Shown: positions 1 to 9,244, numbered from the stretch's first letter. The stretch is DNA of 64,000 bases from Marinobacter pelagius (GCF_003315345.1 NZ_QNRO01000018.1:28187-92186), one strand, 5' to 3'. Numbers and translations are program-made. The notes: generated by a model from the sequence alone, not told the origin.

Positions 1-116
1 AGAACCAGGATCGGATGAGCGAGACGGAGCTGGCGCAGAAGCTGGGTATCAGTCGGAAGTCACTTTGGGAGCGACGGCAGCGTCTGGGCATCCCACGCAA
101 GAAAACCAGCAATTGA
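1..116 (+). CDS. cbrB: C-terminus of sigma-54-dependent response regulator, CbrB-like (partial)
   Basis: Only the last 38 codons lie in the window, read from base 3 to the TGA at 114-116. They encode a Fis-type helix-turn-helix (MSETELAQKLGISRKSLWER), the DNA-binding end of NtrC-family enhancer-binding proteins. A pcnB-folK block follows after a long non-coding gap holding a sigma-54 promoter; in pseudomonads the gene at this position is cbrB, the activator of carbon/nitrogen balance and of crcZ. The family call is seen directly. The CbrB assignment is inferred from synteny, because the receiver and AAA+ domains are outside the window. Confidence 0.75.
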   Translation, partial: NQDRMSETELAQKLGISRKSLWERRQRLGIPRKKTSN

Positions 117-121
117 TCGAA

Positions 122-142
122 GGGGCCACTGGCCCCTTTTTT
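122..142 (+). terminator. Intrinsic terminator after the cbrB-like gene
   Basis: GGGGCC-act-GGCCCC is followed by six T residues, starting six bases after the stop codon. It separates the activator transcript from the small RNA gene downstream. Confidence 0.85.
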
Positions 143-180
143 CATGTCGGCCCGGGCCAAAGGATGAACCCATACTCAGT

Positions 181-262
181 TGTTACCCCATGTTCCCCAC
201 GGTAACACTCCCTTCGGAACAACTGTGATCTCAGTAACACTTATCGGGAGTACGGGGTAACA
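181..262 (+). promoter_or_regulatory. Probable CbrB upstream activating sites
   Basis: The stretch holds one inverted pair, TGTTAC (181-186) and GTAACA (202-207), and two more direct GTAACACTTAT copies starting at 234 and 257. All lie 50-135 bp upstream of the sigma-54 promoter at 314-329, the usual range for enhancer sites of NtrC-type activators. TGTTAC/GTAACA half-sites agree with what I recall of CbrB binding sites at pseudomonad crcZ promoters. Binding is inferred. Confidence 0.6.
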
Positions 263-313
263 CTTATTTCTTCCAAAACCGTAAGGTACTGTTAATCAAC
301 AATTTTCAAAAAC

Positions 314-329
314 TGGCACGCACTCTGCA
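314..329 (+). promoter_or_regulatory. Sigma-54 promoter of the crcZ-like RNA
   Basis: TGGCACGCACTCTGCA matches the -24/-12 consensus: the invariant GG (315-316) and GC (327-328) are separated by exactly ten bases. The predicted start of transcription is about base 340. Confidence 0.85.
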
Positions 330-339
330 ATCTATTAAG

Positions 340-727
340 CGCACAACAACAAAAACAAGAAGTGGCACACGCAGCGTCAAAACAAATACAAAAAGCTGCA
401 GGAAGACGTTCGGTAACAAAAACAAAAACAGAACGTGAGCGAACTGAGTGTTTTGGGTACTTTGCTTTTTAGTGGTCCCACGGCACGTGTGAGTTGTAGA
501 TGTAGAGAAGAATCGCCTTCCAGACGACACTGCATCTGCTGACAGACTCGCCCGATGTCCCTGACCGCTCTGTGTATTCAAAGCTTTCCGTTTGCACTGC
601 TGAGATCCTCCGTACTTGGAGGCACACAGTGGGGTACAAAAACGAAGAAAAATCCCGGCAACAATAAAAACAATGCAGATCGTCAACGCTTTCAGGGCGG
701 ATTCGTGAAAACGGATCCGCCTTTTGA
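340..727 (+). ncRNA. crcZ: CrcZ-like small RNA (Hfq/Crc sponge)
   Basis: This untranslated transcript of about 388 nt sits between the cbrB-like gene and pcnB, the position of crcZ in Pseudomonas. It starts from a sigma-54 promoter and ends at a strong terminator: an 11-bp stem with a GAAA loop (696-721) followed by TTTT. It carries at least seven A-rich AAnAAnAA motifs (345-352, 351-358, 415-422, 421-428, 645-652, 660-667, 666-673), the type of site to which Hfq with Crc binds during catabolite repression. CrcZ of Pseudomonas sequesters Hfq/Crc and relieves repression of catabolic genes. Short open frames through this stretch on both strands have no recognisable protein. Identity rests on position, promoter, motifs and terminator together; an unrelated RNA is unlikely. 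Confidence 0.8.
696..725 (+). terminator. Terminator of the crcZ-like RNA
   Basis: GGCGGATTCGT-gaaa-ACGGATCCGCC forms an 11-bp stem with one G-T wobble, followed by TTTT. It ends the small RNA 75 bases before pcnB. Confidence 0.85.
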
Positions 728-799
728 TTATCTGGCGTGTGCAAATCCTGCCCAAACCGTTAAACTCTCGGTTTTTGCTCACCGCAAATACGGATTTCA

Positions 800-2161
800 A
801 TGCCTAAACGACTTGTCGACAGAATAAAATCCTTCATCCCCGGCGGACGGAAAAAGCCTCGCACCTATCAGCGACGGGAGATCCCCCGGGACCAGCACAA
901 TGTTTCGCGTTCCGTGATCAGCGAGCCGGCCAAGAAAGTCCTGCATCGCCTGAACAAATCCGGTTACGAAGCCTACCTGGTGGGCGGCGGCGTTCGCGAC
1001 ATCCTGCTTGGCGGCAAACCGAAGGATTTCGACATTGCCACCAACGCCACTCCGGAAGAAGTCCACGACCTGTTCCGCAACTCGCGCCTGATCGGTCGCC
1101 GCTTCCGCATTGTCCACGTGGTGTTCGGCCGGGAGATCATTGAAGTCACCACCTTCCGCGGCAATGCCAGCGACGCCGACGATGACAGCACCGACGATGA
1201 TCGCAGGACCAGCGAGCACGGCCTGCTGCTGCGGGATAACGTCTACGGCAGTCAGGAAGAAGACGCGCTGCGCCGGGATTTTACGGTTAACGCTCTTTAT
1301 TACTGTATCCGTGACTTCACCGTGATCGATTTTGCCAATGGCATCGAGGACCTCCGCAACCGGCAGATCCGCCTGATCGGCGATCCGGAAACCCGGTACC
1401 GGGAAGACCCCGTGCGCATGCTCCGGGCCATCCGCTTTGCCGCCAAGCTGGACTTCGAGATCGAACCGGAGACCGAGGCGCCGATCCGCGAACTGGCTCC
1501 GCTGCTCAGCCATATCCCGCCAGCCCGGCTATTTGACGAAGTGTTGAAACTGTTCTCTGCCGGCCATGGCGAGAAAACCTACGACCTGCTCAATGAGTAC
1601 AACCTGCTGGCACCCCTGTTCCCGGAAACGGTGAAGGCCATCGAGGCCGGCGAGCCGGACGACCTGATCCGCCAGGCCCTGCGTAATACAGACGCGCGGA
1701 TCGCCCAGGGCAAATCCGTCACTCCCTATTTCATGTTTGCCGCAATGCTCTGGCCCGCCCTTCAGGCCGAGTGGCGTCGCCGCCAGGATAACGGCGACCC
1801 GGTACAGCCGGCGCTCCACGGCGCTATCGGCAAGGTCATCGGCCGCCAGGTACAGGCCACCTCCATACCCAAACGCTTCTCCGGCCCCATGAAGGAGATA
1901 TGGGAACTGCAGATGCGCCTGCCACGCCGCCAGGGCAAACGGGCCTTCGGCACCATGGCCCACCCGCGGTTCCGCGCCGCCTACGACTTCCTGCTGGTAC
2001 GGGAATCGGCCGGCGAGATCGAACCGGGGCTGGGGCAGTGGTGGACCGAGTTCCAGCAGGCGGATGAGCGCGGTCAGGAACGCATGCTGTCCCAACTGGG
2101 CAGCGACGGCCCGAAAAAGCGCCGTCGTCGTAAGCCGGTGAAACGCCAGGCCGCGCAATGA
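800..2161 (+). CDS. pcnB: Poly(A) polymerase I
   Basis: This 453-residue protein would add 3' poly(A) tails to RNA and so promote decay; it also controls ColE1-type plasmid copy number in E. coli. The nucleotidyltransferase core is plain: LVGGGVRDILLGG and the catalytic DFDIAT aspartates near residues 60-75, then RRDFTVNALYY and the RFAAKL region. The C-terminal tail is strongly basic (KKRRRRKPVKR), as in bacterial PcnB and unlike CCA-adding enzymes. The ATG at 800 follows the crcZ-like terminator. The last four bases overlap the folK start, so the two genes are translationally coupled. Confidence 0.95.
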   Translation: MPKRLVDRIKSFIPGGRKKPRTYQRREIPRDQHNVSRSVISEPAKKVLHRLNKSGYEAYLVGGGVRDILLGGKPKDFDIATNATPEEVHDLFRNSRLIGRRFRIVHVVFGREIIEVTTFRGNASDADDDSTDDDRRTSEHGLLLRDNVYGSQEEDALRRDFTVNALYYCIRDFTVIDFANGIEDLRNRQIRLIGDPETRYREDPVRMLRAIRFAAKLDFEIEPETEAPIRELAPLLSHIPPARLFDEVLKLFSAGHGEKTYDLLNEYNLLAPLFPETVKAIEAGEPDDLIRQALRNTDARIAQGKSVTPYFMFAAMLWPALQAEWRRRQDNGDPVQPALHGAIGKVIGRQVQATSIPKRFSGPMKEIWELQMRLPRRQGKRAFGTMAHPRFRAAYDFLLVRESAGEIEPGLGQWWTEFQQADERGQERMLSQLGSDGPKKRRRRKPVKRQAAQ

Positions 2162-2670
2162 CCACGGATGTATTCGTCGGACTGGGCAGCAATCTCGAGA
2201 ATCCCGCTGCCCAGCTGGCCCGGGCGGTTGCCGAACTCGCGGCACTGCCACAAACCACACTGGTCGCCCAGTCCCCTTTCTATGCCAGTCGACCAGTCGG
2301 CCCCCAGGATCAGCCTGATTTCGTCAATGGTGCGGTATGGCTCAGAACGGACCTGGCGCCCCATGCCCTGCTGGATCACCTGCAAGCCATCGAGCAGGCA
2401 CACGGCCGGGAGCGTCTGCGCCATTGGGGACCGCGCACCCTGGATCTGGATATCCTGCTTTTTGGACAGGAAACCCTGGACGACGAACGCCTCGTGGTGC
2501 CCCACCGCGAGCTGGCCAACCGGGATTTTGCCCTCCAGCCGCTGCTGGATCTCAATCCCGACCTGACTCTGCCGGACGGACGCACAGTAGCTGCGCTCAG
2601 GCAAAGCTGCCCGGACAACGGCTTGCGCAAGCTGCCGCCAATCCCGCGCGAACCCTTCTCCCCGGACTGA
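2158..2670 (+). CDS. folK: 2-amino-4-hydroxy-6-hydroxymethyldihydropteridine pyrophosphokinase (copy 1)
   Basis: This 170-residue enzyme transfers pyrophosphate from ATP to 6-hydroxymethyl-dihydropterin in folate synthesis. Family signatures are the N-terminal FVGLGSNL and, near residues 80-110, GPRTLDLDILLFG with the two metal-binding aspartates, then VVPHREL. The ATG overlaps the pcnB stop (ATGA). A second FolK-like gene lies at 6112-6639 beside folB. This copy has the canonical synteny and all catalytic motifs, so it is the likelier housekeeping enzyme. Confidence 0.93.
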   Translation: MTTDVFVGLGSNLENPAAQLARAVAELAALPQTTLVAQSPFYASRPVGPQDQPDFVNGAVWLRTDLAPHALLDHLQAIEQAHGRERLRHWGPRTLDLDILLFGQETLDDERLVVPHRELANRDFALQPLLDLNPDLTLPDGRTVAALRQSCPDNGLRKLPPIPREPFSPD

Positions 2671-2800
2671 AACCCGGGCACCCCGACTCCGGCCACCGCG
2701 TGATACTATTGCCTCAGGCATACCCCCGGATTACCCTTAGCACCTGAATGCCGCAACCACGGCGCAGTCCACGCCCATCCACCCAAAAGGCTAGGATTCT

Positions 2801-3595
2801 ATGGCTGTTACCATCAATACCCTGCGGGAATACAAGCAGAACGGCGAGGCTTTCTCTGCCCTGACCTCCTACGACGCTACCTTTGCCCAGATCGTCAGCG
2901 AAGCCGGCGTTGATGTGATCCTGATCGGCGACTCCCTGGGCATGGTGCTCCAGGGCAATGACAGCACTCTGCCGGTTACCATGGATCAGATGGTGTACCA
3001 CACCAGCTGCGTGGCCAAAGGCAACCGCGGCTCGCTGATCATGGCCGACATGCCGTTCATGTCCTACGGCACGGTGGAGGCGGCCCTTGAGAACGCCGCC
3101 GAGCTGATGCGTGCCGGTGCGCACATGGTCAAGCTGGAAGGCACGGACTGGATGAAGGATACCATCAGCGCCCTGAGCGAACGGGGCGTGCCCGTGTGCG
3201 CCCACCTGGGCCTGACTCCGCAGTTCGTCAACAAGTTCGGTGGCTACAAGGTCCAGGGCCGGGATGAGAAAGCGGCGGAGATGATGATCGAGCACGCCTG
3301 TGAACTCGAGGAAGCCGGAGCCGACATCATTCTGCTCGAATGCGTACCCGCGCCGCTGGCCGCCCGCATCACCCAGGCCGTCAAGGCACCGGTGATCGGC
3401 ATTGGCGCCGGTTCTGACACCGACGGTCAGGTGCTGGTGGTGCACGACATGCTGGGGCTGACGCCCGGCCGCAAGCCGCGGTTTGTGAAGAACTTCCTGG
3501 CGGAGACCGACTCCGTTCAGGAGGCGCTTGCCGCCTACGTTCAGCAGGTCCGCGACCGTACTTTCCCGTCCGAGGAGCATACGTTCAAGGCATGA
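2801..3595 (+). CDS. panB: 3-methyl-2-oxobutanoate hydroxymethyltransferase
   Basis: At 264 residues it is exactly the length of E. coli PanB. It converts alpha-ketoisovalerate to ketopantoate using methylene-tetrahydrofolate, the first committed step of pantothenate synthesis. Visible signatures are [13 protein letters not shown] (metal-binding Asp, about residue 45), [10 protein letters not shown], the MVKLEG segment and [14 protein letters not shown] near the C-terminus. It is translationally coupled to panC through an ATGA overlap at 3592-3595. The 130-bp gap before it probably holds its own promoter, though I saw no strong consensus. Confidence 0.96.
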   Translation: MAVTINTLREYKQNGEAFSALTSYDATFAQIVSEAGVDVILIGDSLGMVLQGNDSTLPVTMDQMVYHTSCVAKGNRGSLIMADMPFMSYGTVEAALENAAELMRAGAHMVKLEGTDWMKDTISALSERGVPVCAHLGLTPQFVNKFGGYKVQGRDEKAAEMMIEHACELEEAGADIILLECVPAPLAARITQAVKAPVIGIGAGSDTDGQVLVVHDMLGLTPGRKPRFVKNFLAETDSVQEALAAYVQQVRDRTFPSEEHTFKA

Positions 3596-4440
3596 GAACC
3601 ATCCATTCGCTCAAGGAACTTCGCACCATCCTGCGCGGCTACCGCCGCCAGGACAAGACCATCGGGCTGGTCCCCACCATGGGGAACCTGCATGAGGGCC
3701 ATATATCCCTGGTGCGCAAAGCGGCTGAGTCCGCGGATGTGGTGGTCACCACCATCTTCGTCAACCCGATGCAGTTCGGAGCCAACGAGGACCTGGACAA
3801 GTATCCGCGCACCCTCGCCGACGATCAGGAGAAGCTCGAAGCCGCCGGCAACACCCTGGTGTTCGCACCGCCGGTGGAAGAAATCTACCCCGAGGGCCTG
3901 GCCCAGCAGACCAAGGTGATCGTGCCAGAAGTCAGTGACGGCCACTGTGGCGCAAGCCGTCCCGGGCACTTCGAGGGCGTTGCCACCGTGGTCACCATGC
4001 TATTCAACATGGTGCAACCGGACCTGGCGGTCTTTGGCGAGAAGGATTTCCAGCAACTCGCCGTGATCCGCAAGATGACCCGTGACCTGTTCATGCCCGT
4101 GGAGATTATCGGCGCCCCCACCGTCCGGGAAGACGACGGCCTGGCCAAAAGCTCCCGCAACGGCTATCTCTCTGAGGAGGAACGCAAGATCGCACCGATT
4201 GTGTTCCGGACGCTGGAGGCCACCGTGGAAAAGCTCGCCAATGGTCGTACTGACTTCAACGCGCTGGAAAGCGAAGCTGAGCAGTCACTGAGCGCTGCCG
4301 GCCTGCGTCCGGATTATTTCAACATCGTGAACAGCCTGACGCTCAAGCCGGCCTCGCCGGACGACCATGAATTGACCATCCTGGTGGCCGCCTTCCTGGG
4401 CACCACCCGGTTGATCGACAACCTGTCGGTGACCCGCTGA
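3592..4440 (+). CDS. panC: Pantothenate synthetase (pantoate-beta-alanine ligase)
   Basis: This 282-residue enzyme joins pantoate and beta-alanine with ATP via a pantoyl-adenylate. The nucleotidyltransferase motifs are clear: [14 protein letters not shown] near residue 26 (HxGH-type), [22 protein letters not shown] around 145 and KSSRNGYLS around 185. With panB it forms a two-gene operon. panD is absent from the window, so beta-alanine supply is encoded elsewhere. Confidence 0.96.
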   Translation: MRTIHSLKELRTILRGYRRQDKTIGLVPTMGNLHEGHISLVRKAAESADVVVTTIFVNPMQFGANEDLDKYPRTLADDQEKLEAAGNTLVFAPPVEEIYPEGLAQQTKVIVPEVSDGHCGASRPGHFEGVATVVTMLFNMVQPDLAVFGEKDFQQLAVIRKMTRDLFMPVEIIGAPTVREDDGLAKSSRNGYLSEEERKIAPIVFRTLEATVEKLANGRTDFNALESEAEQSLSAAGLRPDYFNIVNSLTLKPASPDDHELTILVAAFLGTTRLIDNLSVTR

Positions 4441-4467
4441 CTCTCACACAAGGAAAAGGATCCCCTG

Positions 4468-6129
4468 ATGCCCGAACACCCGGCAGTACTGACCTCGAAA
4501 CCCGAATGGCAGGCACTGAACGAGCGGCGGGACAAGCTGCGAAGCATCACCATGCGGGAACTCTTCGCGAAGGATCCGGACAGGGCCAGCCGGTATTTCA
4601 TCGAAGGTGCCGGCCTGGCCCTGGACTTCTCCAAGAACCTGCTCACGGACGAGACTCTGACCGAACTGATGGCCCTGGCCCGCAGCTGCCGCCTGGAAGA
4701 GCGACGCGATAAGCTTCTCAGCGGCGCCACGGTGAACATCACGGAAAACCGGCCGGCCCTGCATACCGCCCTGCGCCACCCGGGGAACGAATCCATCCTG
4801 GTCGATGGCGTGGACGTAGTCGCCGAAGTTCAACAGACCCTGGACCGCATGGAAGCCTTTGTTGATGGTGTTCTGGATGCATCCAGAACCGGCTTCAGTG
4901 GCAAGGCCTTCACGGATGTGGTCAGTATCGGGATCGGCGGCTCCTACCTCGGCCCCAAGCTGGTAGGCGAATCGCTTCAGCCCTTCTGGCAGGGCAGCAT
5001 ACGGTGCCACTACGTGGCCAACATCGACGGCACTGATATCTGCGAAACACTCCGCCAGGTGAATCCGGAAACCACCCTGTTCCTGATCCAGTCCAAGTCT
5101 TTCCGCACCCAGGAAACCCTGGAGAACAGCAAGGTGGCGCGGCAGTGGTTCCTGAACAACGGCGGCGATGAAGTCTCCATCGCCCGGCACTTCATGGCGG
5201 TAACCGCCAACGTTCCGGCCGCCGAGGACTTCGGGATTGATGCCGACAATGTTTTCCCCATGTGGGACTGGGTCGGTGGCCGCTATTCCCTCTGGTCAGC
5301 TATCGGCCTGCCCGTGGCCCTCACCATCGGCATGAACAACTTCCGGGCCCTGCTGGCCGGCGCCCACGCCATGGACCGCCATTTTCGGGAAGCACCGCTG
5401 GAGCGCAACCTTCCGGTGGTCATGGGTCTGATCAGTGTCTGGTACAACAATTTTTGGGATGCCGAAACGCACGCCATACTGCCCTACGATCATTATCTGC
5501 GCAGCCTGCCGGACCACCTCCAGCAGCTGGACATGGAGAGCAATGGCAAGAGCGTGACCGAGGCCGGGCAACCCGTGGATTACCAGACCGGCCCGGTGCT
5601 GTGGGGTGGTGTCGGCTCCAACGGCCAGCATGCCTATCACCAGCTGATCCACCAGGGTACCCGGCTGATCCCTGCGGACTTCATCATTCCCCTGAAGACC
5701 CACAATCCGGTGGCGACCCATCACGCGGACCTGTTTGCCAATTGCCTCAGCCAGTCCCGGGCGATGATGGCCGGCAAGACCCTGGACGAAGCCCGGACAG
5801 AACTGGCGGGAGAAGGCCTGGATGAGAAAGCCGTTGAGGCCCTCGCGCCCCACAAGGTGATTCCCGGCAACAAGCCGAGCAATACACTGATCATGGAGAA
5901 GGTAGCGCCGGAAACGGTGGGGGCCCTGATTGCCCTCTATGAGCACCGGACCTTTGTTCAGGGCGTGATCTGGGATGTGGATTCGTTCGACCAGTGGGGT
6001 GTGGAGCTGGGCAAGCAGCTGGGCAAGGGCATTCTGCCCAAACTGCTGAGCCAGGACGCCATCAGCACCGCCGGTGACAGCTCCACCGACCAGCTGATCC
6101 GGAAATTCCGCTCAGCCAACGGCCTCTGA
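4468..6129 (+). CDS. pgi: Glucose-6-phosphate isomerase
   Basis: This 553-residue protein interconverts glucose-6-phosphate and fructose-6-phosphate, and its length is typical for the family. Recognisable motifs are the sugar-phosphate segment SIGIGGSYLGP (about residue 150), GGRYSLWSAIGLP (about 270), the H-bearing GSNGQHAYHQLIHQGT (about 385) and SFDQWGVELGKQLG near the end. The start lies 27 bp after panC with AGGAAAAGGA as ribosome binding site. Its 3' end overlaps the convergent folK copy 2 by 18 bp. Confidence 0.97.
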   Translation: MPEHPAVLTSKPEWQALNERRDKLRSITMRELFAKDPDRASRYFIEGAGLALDFSKNLLTDETLTELMALARSCRLEERRDKLLSGATVNITENRPALHTALRHPGNESILVDGVDVVAEVQQTLDRMEAFVDGVLDASRTGFSGKAFTDVVSIGIGGSYLGPKLVGESLQPFWQGSIRCHYVANIDGTDICETLRQVNPETTLFLIQSKSFRTQETLENSKVARQWFLNNGGDEVSIARHFMAVTANVPAAEDFGIDADNVFPMWDWVGGRYSLWSAIGLPVALTIGMNNFRALLAGAHAMDRHFREAPLERNLPVVMGLISVWYNNFWDAETHAILPYDHYLRSLPDHLQQLDMESNGKSVTEAGQPVDYQTGPVLWGGVGSNGQHAYHQLIHQGTRLIPADFIIPLKTHNPVATHHADLFANCLSQSRAMMAGKTLDEARTELAGEGLDEKAVEALAPHKVIPGNKPSNTLIMEKVAPETVGALIALYEHRTFVQGVIWDVDSFDQWGVELGKQLGKGILPKLLSQDAISTAGDSSTDQLIRKFRSANGL

Positions 6130-6639
6130 GATTTTCCGGCCCTGCCATGTGAAGTCCACCGGCCAAAGCTTCTGGCCGGTGTTGTACGACTGCCACAGCT
6201 CCTGGTAACGCTCGCCACAGACCGGGTGCACCGCATCCGGGGCGATATCCGCCAGCGGGCGCAGCACGAAGGCATTCTTCAGAATCTCGCCACGGGGCAG
6301 TTCAACGCCATCAATGGTACCAGTGCGGTCGCCGTAGGTGAGGATATCCAGGTCCAGGGTCCGGGCACTGAACTTCGGCACATCGCGCCGGCGGCCGTTC
6401 TCGGCCTCCAGCTGCTTGAAGCGCCGGGACAGCTCACCAACGCTGAGGTCAGTATCCACCCCGACCACCAGGTTAAAGAAGGGCGAGCCGTCAAAACCGA
6501 CCGATTCGCTTTCGTAGACCGGGGAAATCTGCAGGTCACCAAACCAGTCCGCCAGGGCGTCCAGGGCCGCGGTTACATAACGCTCCCGGTCGATGTTGGT
6601 GCCGATACTGATGTAGACCCGGACTCTTGCCGTCATCAT
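6112..6639 (-). CDS. folK: FolK-family pyrophosphokinase (copy 2)
   Basis: This 175-residue HPPK-family protein has YISIGTNIDRERY at the N-terminus and ARTLDLDILTYGDRTG with the two catalytic aspartates. It is co-oriented and overlaps folB (ATGATGA at the junction), so it belongs to a folB-folK unit. It is divergent from copy 1 at 2158-2670. Two FolK-type genes of this kind, one beside pcnB and one beside folB, are also known from pseudomonads as far as I recall. Redundancy or a different pterin substrate are both possible. Confidence 0.85.
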   Translation of the reverse strand: MMTARVRVYISIGTNIDRERYVTAALDALADWFGDLQISPVYESESVGFDGSPFFNLVVGVDTDLSVGELSRRFKQLEAENGRRRDVPKFSARTLDLDILTYGDRTGTIDGVELPRGEILKNAFVLRPLADIAPDAVHPVCGERYQELWQSYNTGQKLWPVDFTWQGRKISEAVG

Positions 6640-6992
6640 TTGCTTCCCCGTTCGATTCGCACACCCACTGACCGAGCCGCGGGTACCGCGCCGGGCTTGC
6701 GCAGGGTCAGCGTCAGCTGCCCCACCCCGAATTCCTTCATAAGAAGATCCGCCAGCACTTCAGCCGCCCGTTCCAGCAACTGCGGCTTCAGCTCCTGCAG
6801 GCAGCGGGTCACCCGCTCACTGACCGCGGCGTAATCCAGGGCATCGGCAACATCGTCGGACTGGCCCGGCGCACGGTTATCCCAGGCCATGTCGAGATCG
6901 ACCAGGATCTGCTGGGTGACATCCCGCTCCCAGTCATAAACGCCGATGACGGTTTCCACCGCCAGACCTTCGATCAGGACACTGTCTGCCAA
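6636..6992 (-). CDS. folB: Dihydroneopterin aldolase
   Basis: A protein of about 118 residues, it would release hydroxymethyl-dihydropterin and glycolaldehyde from dihydroneopterin, the step just before FolK. Conserved features are the N-terminal SVLIEGLAVETVIGVYDWE, LDYAAVSE in the middle and LRKPGAV near the C-terminus. The start is not ATG. A TTG at 6992 preceded by GGGAGAT at good spacing gives the family-typical N-terminus; an upstream TTG at 7040 would add 16 residues without a ribosome binding site. It overlaps and is probably coupled to folK copy 2. Confidence 0.88.
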   Translation of the reverse strand: MADSVLIEGLAVETVIGVYDWERDVTQQILVDLDMAWDNRAPGQSDDVADALDYAAVSERVTRCLQELKPQLLERAAEVLADLLMKEFGVGQLTLTLRKPGAVPAARSVGVRIERGSK

Positions 6993-7133
6993 GGGGATCT
7001 CCCGGAGTCTTACACTCTTTGCTGATTGAAATGCACACAACCACCGGATACTGTGATCAGGCTGGCCAGAAACAAACGGGCCGGCATTTTCGCACAGATT
7101 GCACCGATTCGTCTCCGCCTCCGGACTGACACC

Positions 7134-7727
7134 ATGGATCTGACCAGCCCCGCCGTCGCCACCGTTGCACTTTGCACCCTTGCCTACCTGTTCGGCTCGG
7201 TACTGTTCGCGCTACCGGTGTGCCGGCTGTGGAAACTGCCCGACCCGAGGGCCCTTGGATCAGGCAATCCCGGCGCCACCAACGTCTATCGTAACGGCGG
7301 CTGGGCGCCGGCGCTGGTCACCCTCGCTCTTGATGCCTTCAAGGGTTGGCTGCCGGTGTGGATCGCCCACGTTGGCGGGCTCTCGGTGATGGTTCAAGCG
7401 ATGGTTGCCCTGTGCGCGGTCACCGGCCACATGATTCCACTGTTCTACCGGTTCAAGGGTGGCAAAGGGGTGGCCACCGCGCTGGGGGCGGGTCTGGCAC
7501 TGGCGCCGGTCACAACCCTGATCATGGCAGCCATCTGGGCCGGTGTGATGTGGCGTTGGCGCATCTCTGCCCTGGCCTCCCTGGTTGCCATTGCCTTCGG
7601 ACCGCTGATCAGCGCCCTGATCGAGCCGGAAACCCTGCCGCTGTTCGGACTACTGACTATCCTGATCGTGGTGCGGCACCGCAACAACCTCATCCGGCTC
7701 GCCCAGGGCCGGGAAGCCGGTTTCTGA
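7134..7727 (+). CDS. plsY: Glycerol-3-phosphate acyltransferase PlsY
   Basis: This 197-residue inner-membrane protein would transfer acyl groups from acyl-phosphate to glycerol-3-phosphate, the first step of phospholipid synthesis. About five hydrophobic segments are visible, with the family loops GSGNPGATNVYRNGG (about residue 40) and HMIPLFYRFKGGKGVATALG (about residue 100). The ATG at 7134 gives the usual N-terminus; longer frames starting at TTG 7026 run into the divergent folB leader. It is convergent with tsaD, with eight bases between stops. Confidence 0.93.
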   Translation: MDLTSPAVATVALCTLAYLFGSVLFALPVCRLWKLPDPRALGSGNPGATNVYRNGGWAPALVTLALDAFKGWLPVWIAHVGGLSVMVQAMVALCAVTGHMIPLFYRFKGGKGVATALGAGLALAPVTTLIMAAIWAGVMWRWRISALASLVAIAFGPLISALIEPETLPLFGLLTILIVVRHRNNLIRLAQGREAGF

Positions 7728-7735
7728 TCGCCTTT

Positions 7736-8791
7736 TCAGTCCACCAGCCCGGTGCGGCGGGCTTCGTTGATGGGTGGCAAGGTATTCATAGGCCACCTGG
7801 GAACGGCCACGATACGCTCGCCATCCTGTTGACCCGCCAGCATTCGCTGGGCCCCGGCATAGGCAATCATGGCGCCATTATCGGTACAGAACTCCGGACG
7901 GGCGTAGAACACGTGGGCCTTGAGTTTCCGGGCCATTTTCTCGAGGCCGGCCCGCAGGCGCTTGTTGGCACTGACACCACCGGCGATCACCAGGCGCCTA
8001 CAACCGGTCTGCTCCAGCGCCCGGCGGCATTTGATGGTCAGGGTATCCACCACCGCCGCCTCGAACGCCAGGGCGATGTCGGCTTTGACCTGCTCTGAAA
8101 ATTCCCCGGCATCAATGGCGGCGTTCACCGTATTGAGGGTATAGGTCTTGAGCCCGCTGAAACTGAAGTCCAGGCCCGGCCGATCGGTCATCGGACGGGG
8201 GAAGCGATAACGGTCAGGTATCCCCTTCTCGGCCAGGGCGGCGACACGGGGACCACCCGGGTAATCCAGGCCCAGCATCTTGGCGGTCTTGTCAAAGGCC
8301 TCGCCGGCGGCATCATCCACCGATTCACCAAGCATCTCATACTCACCGATTCCATCGACCCGGACCAGCTGGGTATGGCCACCGGAGACCAGCAACGCCA
8401 CGAACGGGAACGCCGGCGGGTTATCCTCCAGCATCGGTGCCAGCAGGTGCCCCTCCATGTGATGGACACCCAGTACCGGCACACCCAGGGCAAAGCCCAG
8501 AGCATGGGCCACCGAGCCACCCACCATCAGCGCACCTACCAGTCCGGGTCCGGCAGTATAGGCAATGCCGTCGATATCCTTGCGGGTGCAACCGGCGTCC
8601 GCGATCACCTGGTCACACAGGGGCAGCAGCTTGCGGACATGGTCCCGGGACGCCAGTTCCGGGACGACACCGCCGTAGTCCGCATGCATGTCGATCTGGC
8701 TGAACAGGGCATGGGCCAGCAGGCCCTTGTCGGTGTCGAACAGGGCCACGCCGGTTTCGTCACAGGAGGTTTCAATACCGAGAATGAGCAT
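7736..8791 (-). CDS. tsaD: tRNA N6-threonylcarbamoyladenosine transferase TsaD
   Basis: This 351-residue ASKHA-fold protein would transfer the threonylcarbamoyl group to A37 of ANN-decoding tRNAs together with TsaB and TsaE. It shows [13 protein letters not shown] at the N-terminus, the metal-binding HHMEGH near residue 110 and [10 protein letters not shown] just after it. The ATG at 8791 starts the protein at [10 protein letters not shown], as in the family; the frame is open upstream but that extension is not protein-like. It is divergent from rpsU, the conserved arrangement in gammaproteobacteria. Confidence 0.96.
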   Translation of the reverse strand: MLILGIETSCDETGVALFDTDKGLLAHALFSQIDMHADYGGVVPELASRDHVRKLLPLCDQVIADAGCTRKDIDGIAYTAGPGLVGALMVGGSVAHALGFALGVPVLGVHHMEGHLLAPMLEDNPPAFPFVALLVSGGHTQLVRVDGIGEYEMLGESVDDAAGEAFDKTAKMLGLDYPGGPRVAALAEKGIPDRYRFPRPMTDRPGLDFSFSGLKTYTLNTVNAAIDAGEFSEQVKADIALAFEAAVVDTLTIKCRRALEQTGCRRLVIAGGVSANKRLRAGLEKMARKLKAHVFYARPEFCTDNGAMIAYAGAQRMLAGQQDGERIVAVPRWPMNTLPPINEARRTGLVD

Positions 8792-8881
8792 AGAGTCAGG
8801 CCGCATCAGGTTGCCGTGAATGAGAACGGAGCGCATTTTAGCAGAAACCCGAAACCGGCAGGCAGTTTCATCGAACAAACA

Positions 8882-8911
8882 TTGACCTTGGCATCGTCCA
8901 GGGGCTATCAT
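8882..8911 (+). promoter_or_regulatory. Promoter of the rpsU-dnaG-rpoD operon
   Basis: TTGACC (8882-8887) and TATCAT (8906-8911) are separated by 18 bp, giving a start near 8918. The roughly 110-nt leader contains a stem CCGCAC/GTGCGG (8967-8988) with an inner GGC/GCC pair, 40 bases before the rpsU start. A role for that hairpin in control of rpsU is only a possibility. Confidence 0.55.
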
Positions 8912-9028
8912 TGCCGCCCTAAATTATGCACTGGTCGAGTTTTAGCCAATCTGACCAGGTATCGAGCCGCACAGGCATGGCCGTGCGGAGCAAATCAAAA
9001 CCGAATCTATCAGGTAGGTGATTTTCGA

Positions 9029-9244
9029 ATGCCAGCTGTTAAAGTGAAAGAGAATGAACCGTTTGACGTAGCACTGCGTCGCTTCAAGCGTTCCTGCGAA
9101 AAGGCCGGTGTACTGTCTGAAGTGCGTCGTCGTGAGCACTACGAGAAGCCGACCGCTGTTCGCAAGCGCAAAGCAGCCGCTGCCGTTAAGCGTCATCTCA
9201 AGAAGCTTCAGCGGGAACAGCGCAAGTTCGAGCGTCTGTACTAA
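9029..9244 (+). CDS. rpsU: 30S ribosomal protein S21
   Basis: This 71-residue, strongly basic protein begins [19 protein letters not shown] and carries the family's RRREHYEKP segment. That is the exact size and sequence type of gammaproteobacterial S21, which helps base-pairing of mRNA leaders with 16S rRNA. The ribosome binding site AGGTAGGTGA lies just upstream. It is the first gene of the rpsU-dnaG-rpoD macromolecular synthesis operon. Confidence 0.98.
   Translation: MPAVKVKENEPFDVALRRFKRSCEKAGVLSEVRRREHYEKPTAVRKRKAAAAVKRHLKKLQREQRKFERLY

Noticed and set aside
306..800. A 164-codon open frame on the minus strand across the crcZ-like RNA
   Set aside because: No protein-like composition or motif; the same stretch has a sigma-54 promoter, A-rich motifs and terminator on the plus strand.
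8375..9028. An upstream extension of rpsU in the same frame
   Set aside because: S21 has a fixed 71-residue form starting [11 protein letters not shown] with its own ribosome binding site; the extension overlaps tsaD on the other strand.
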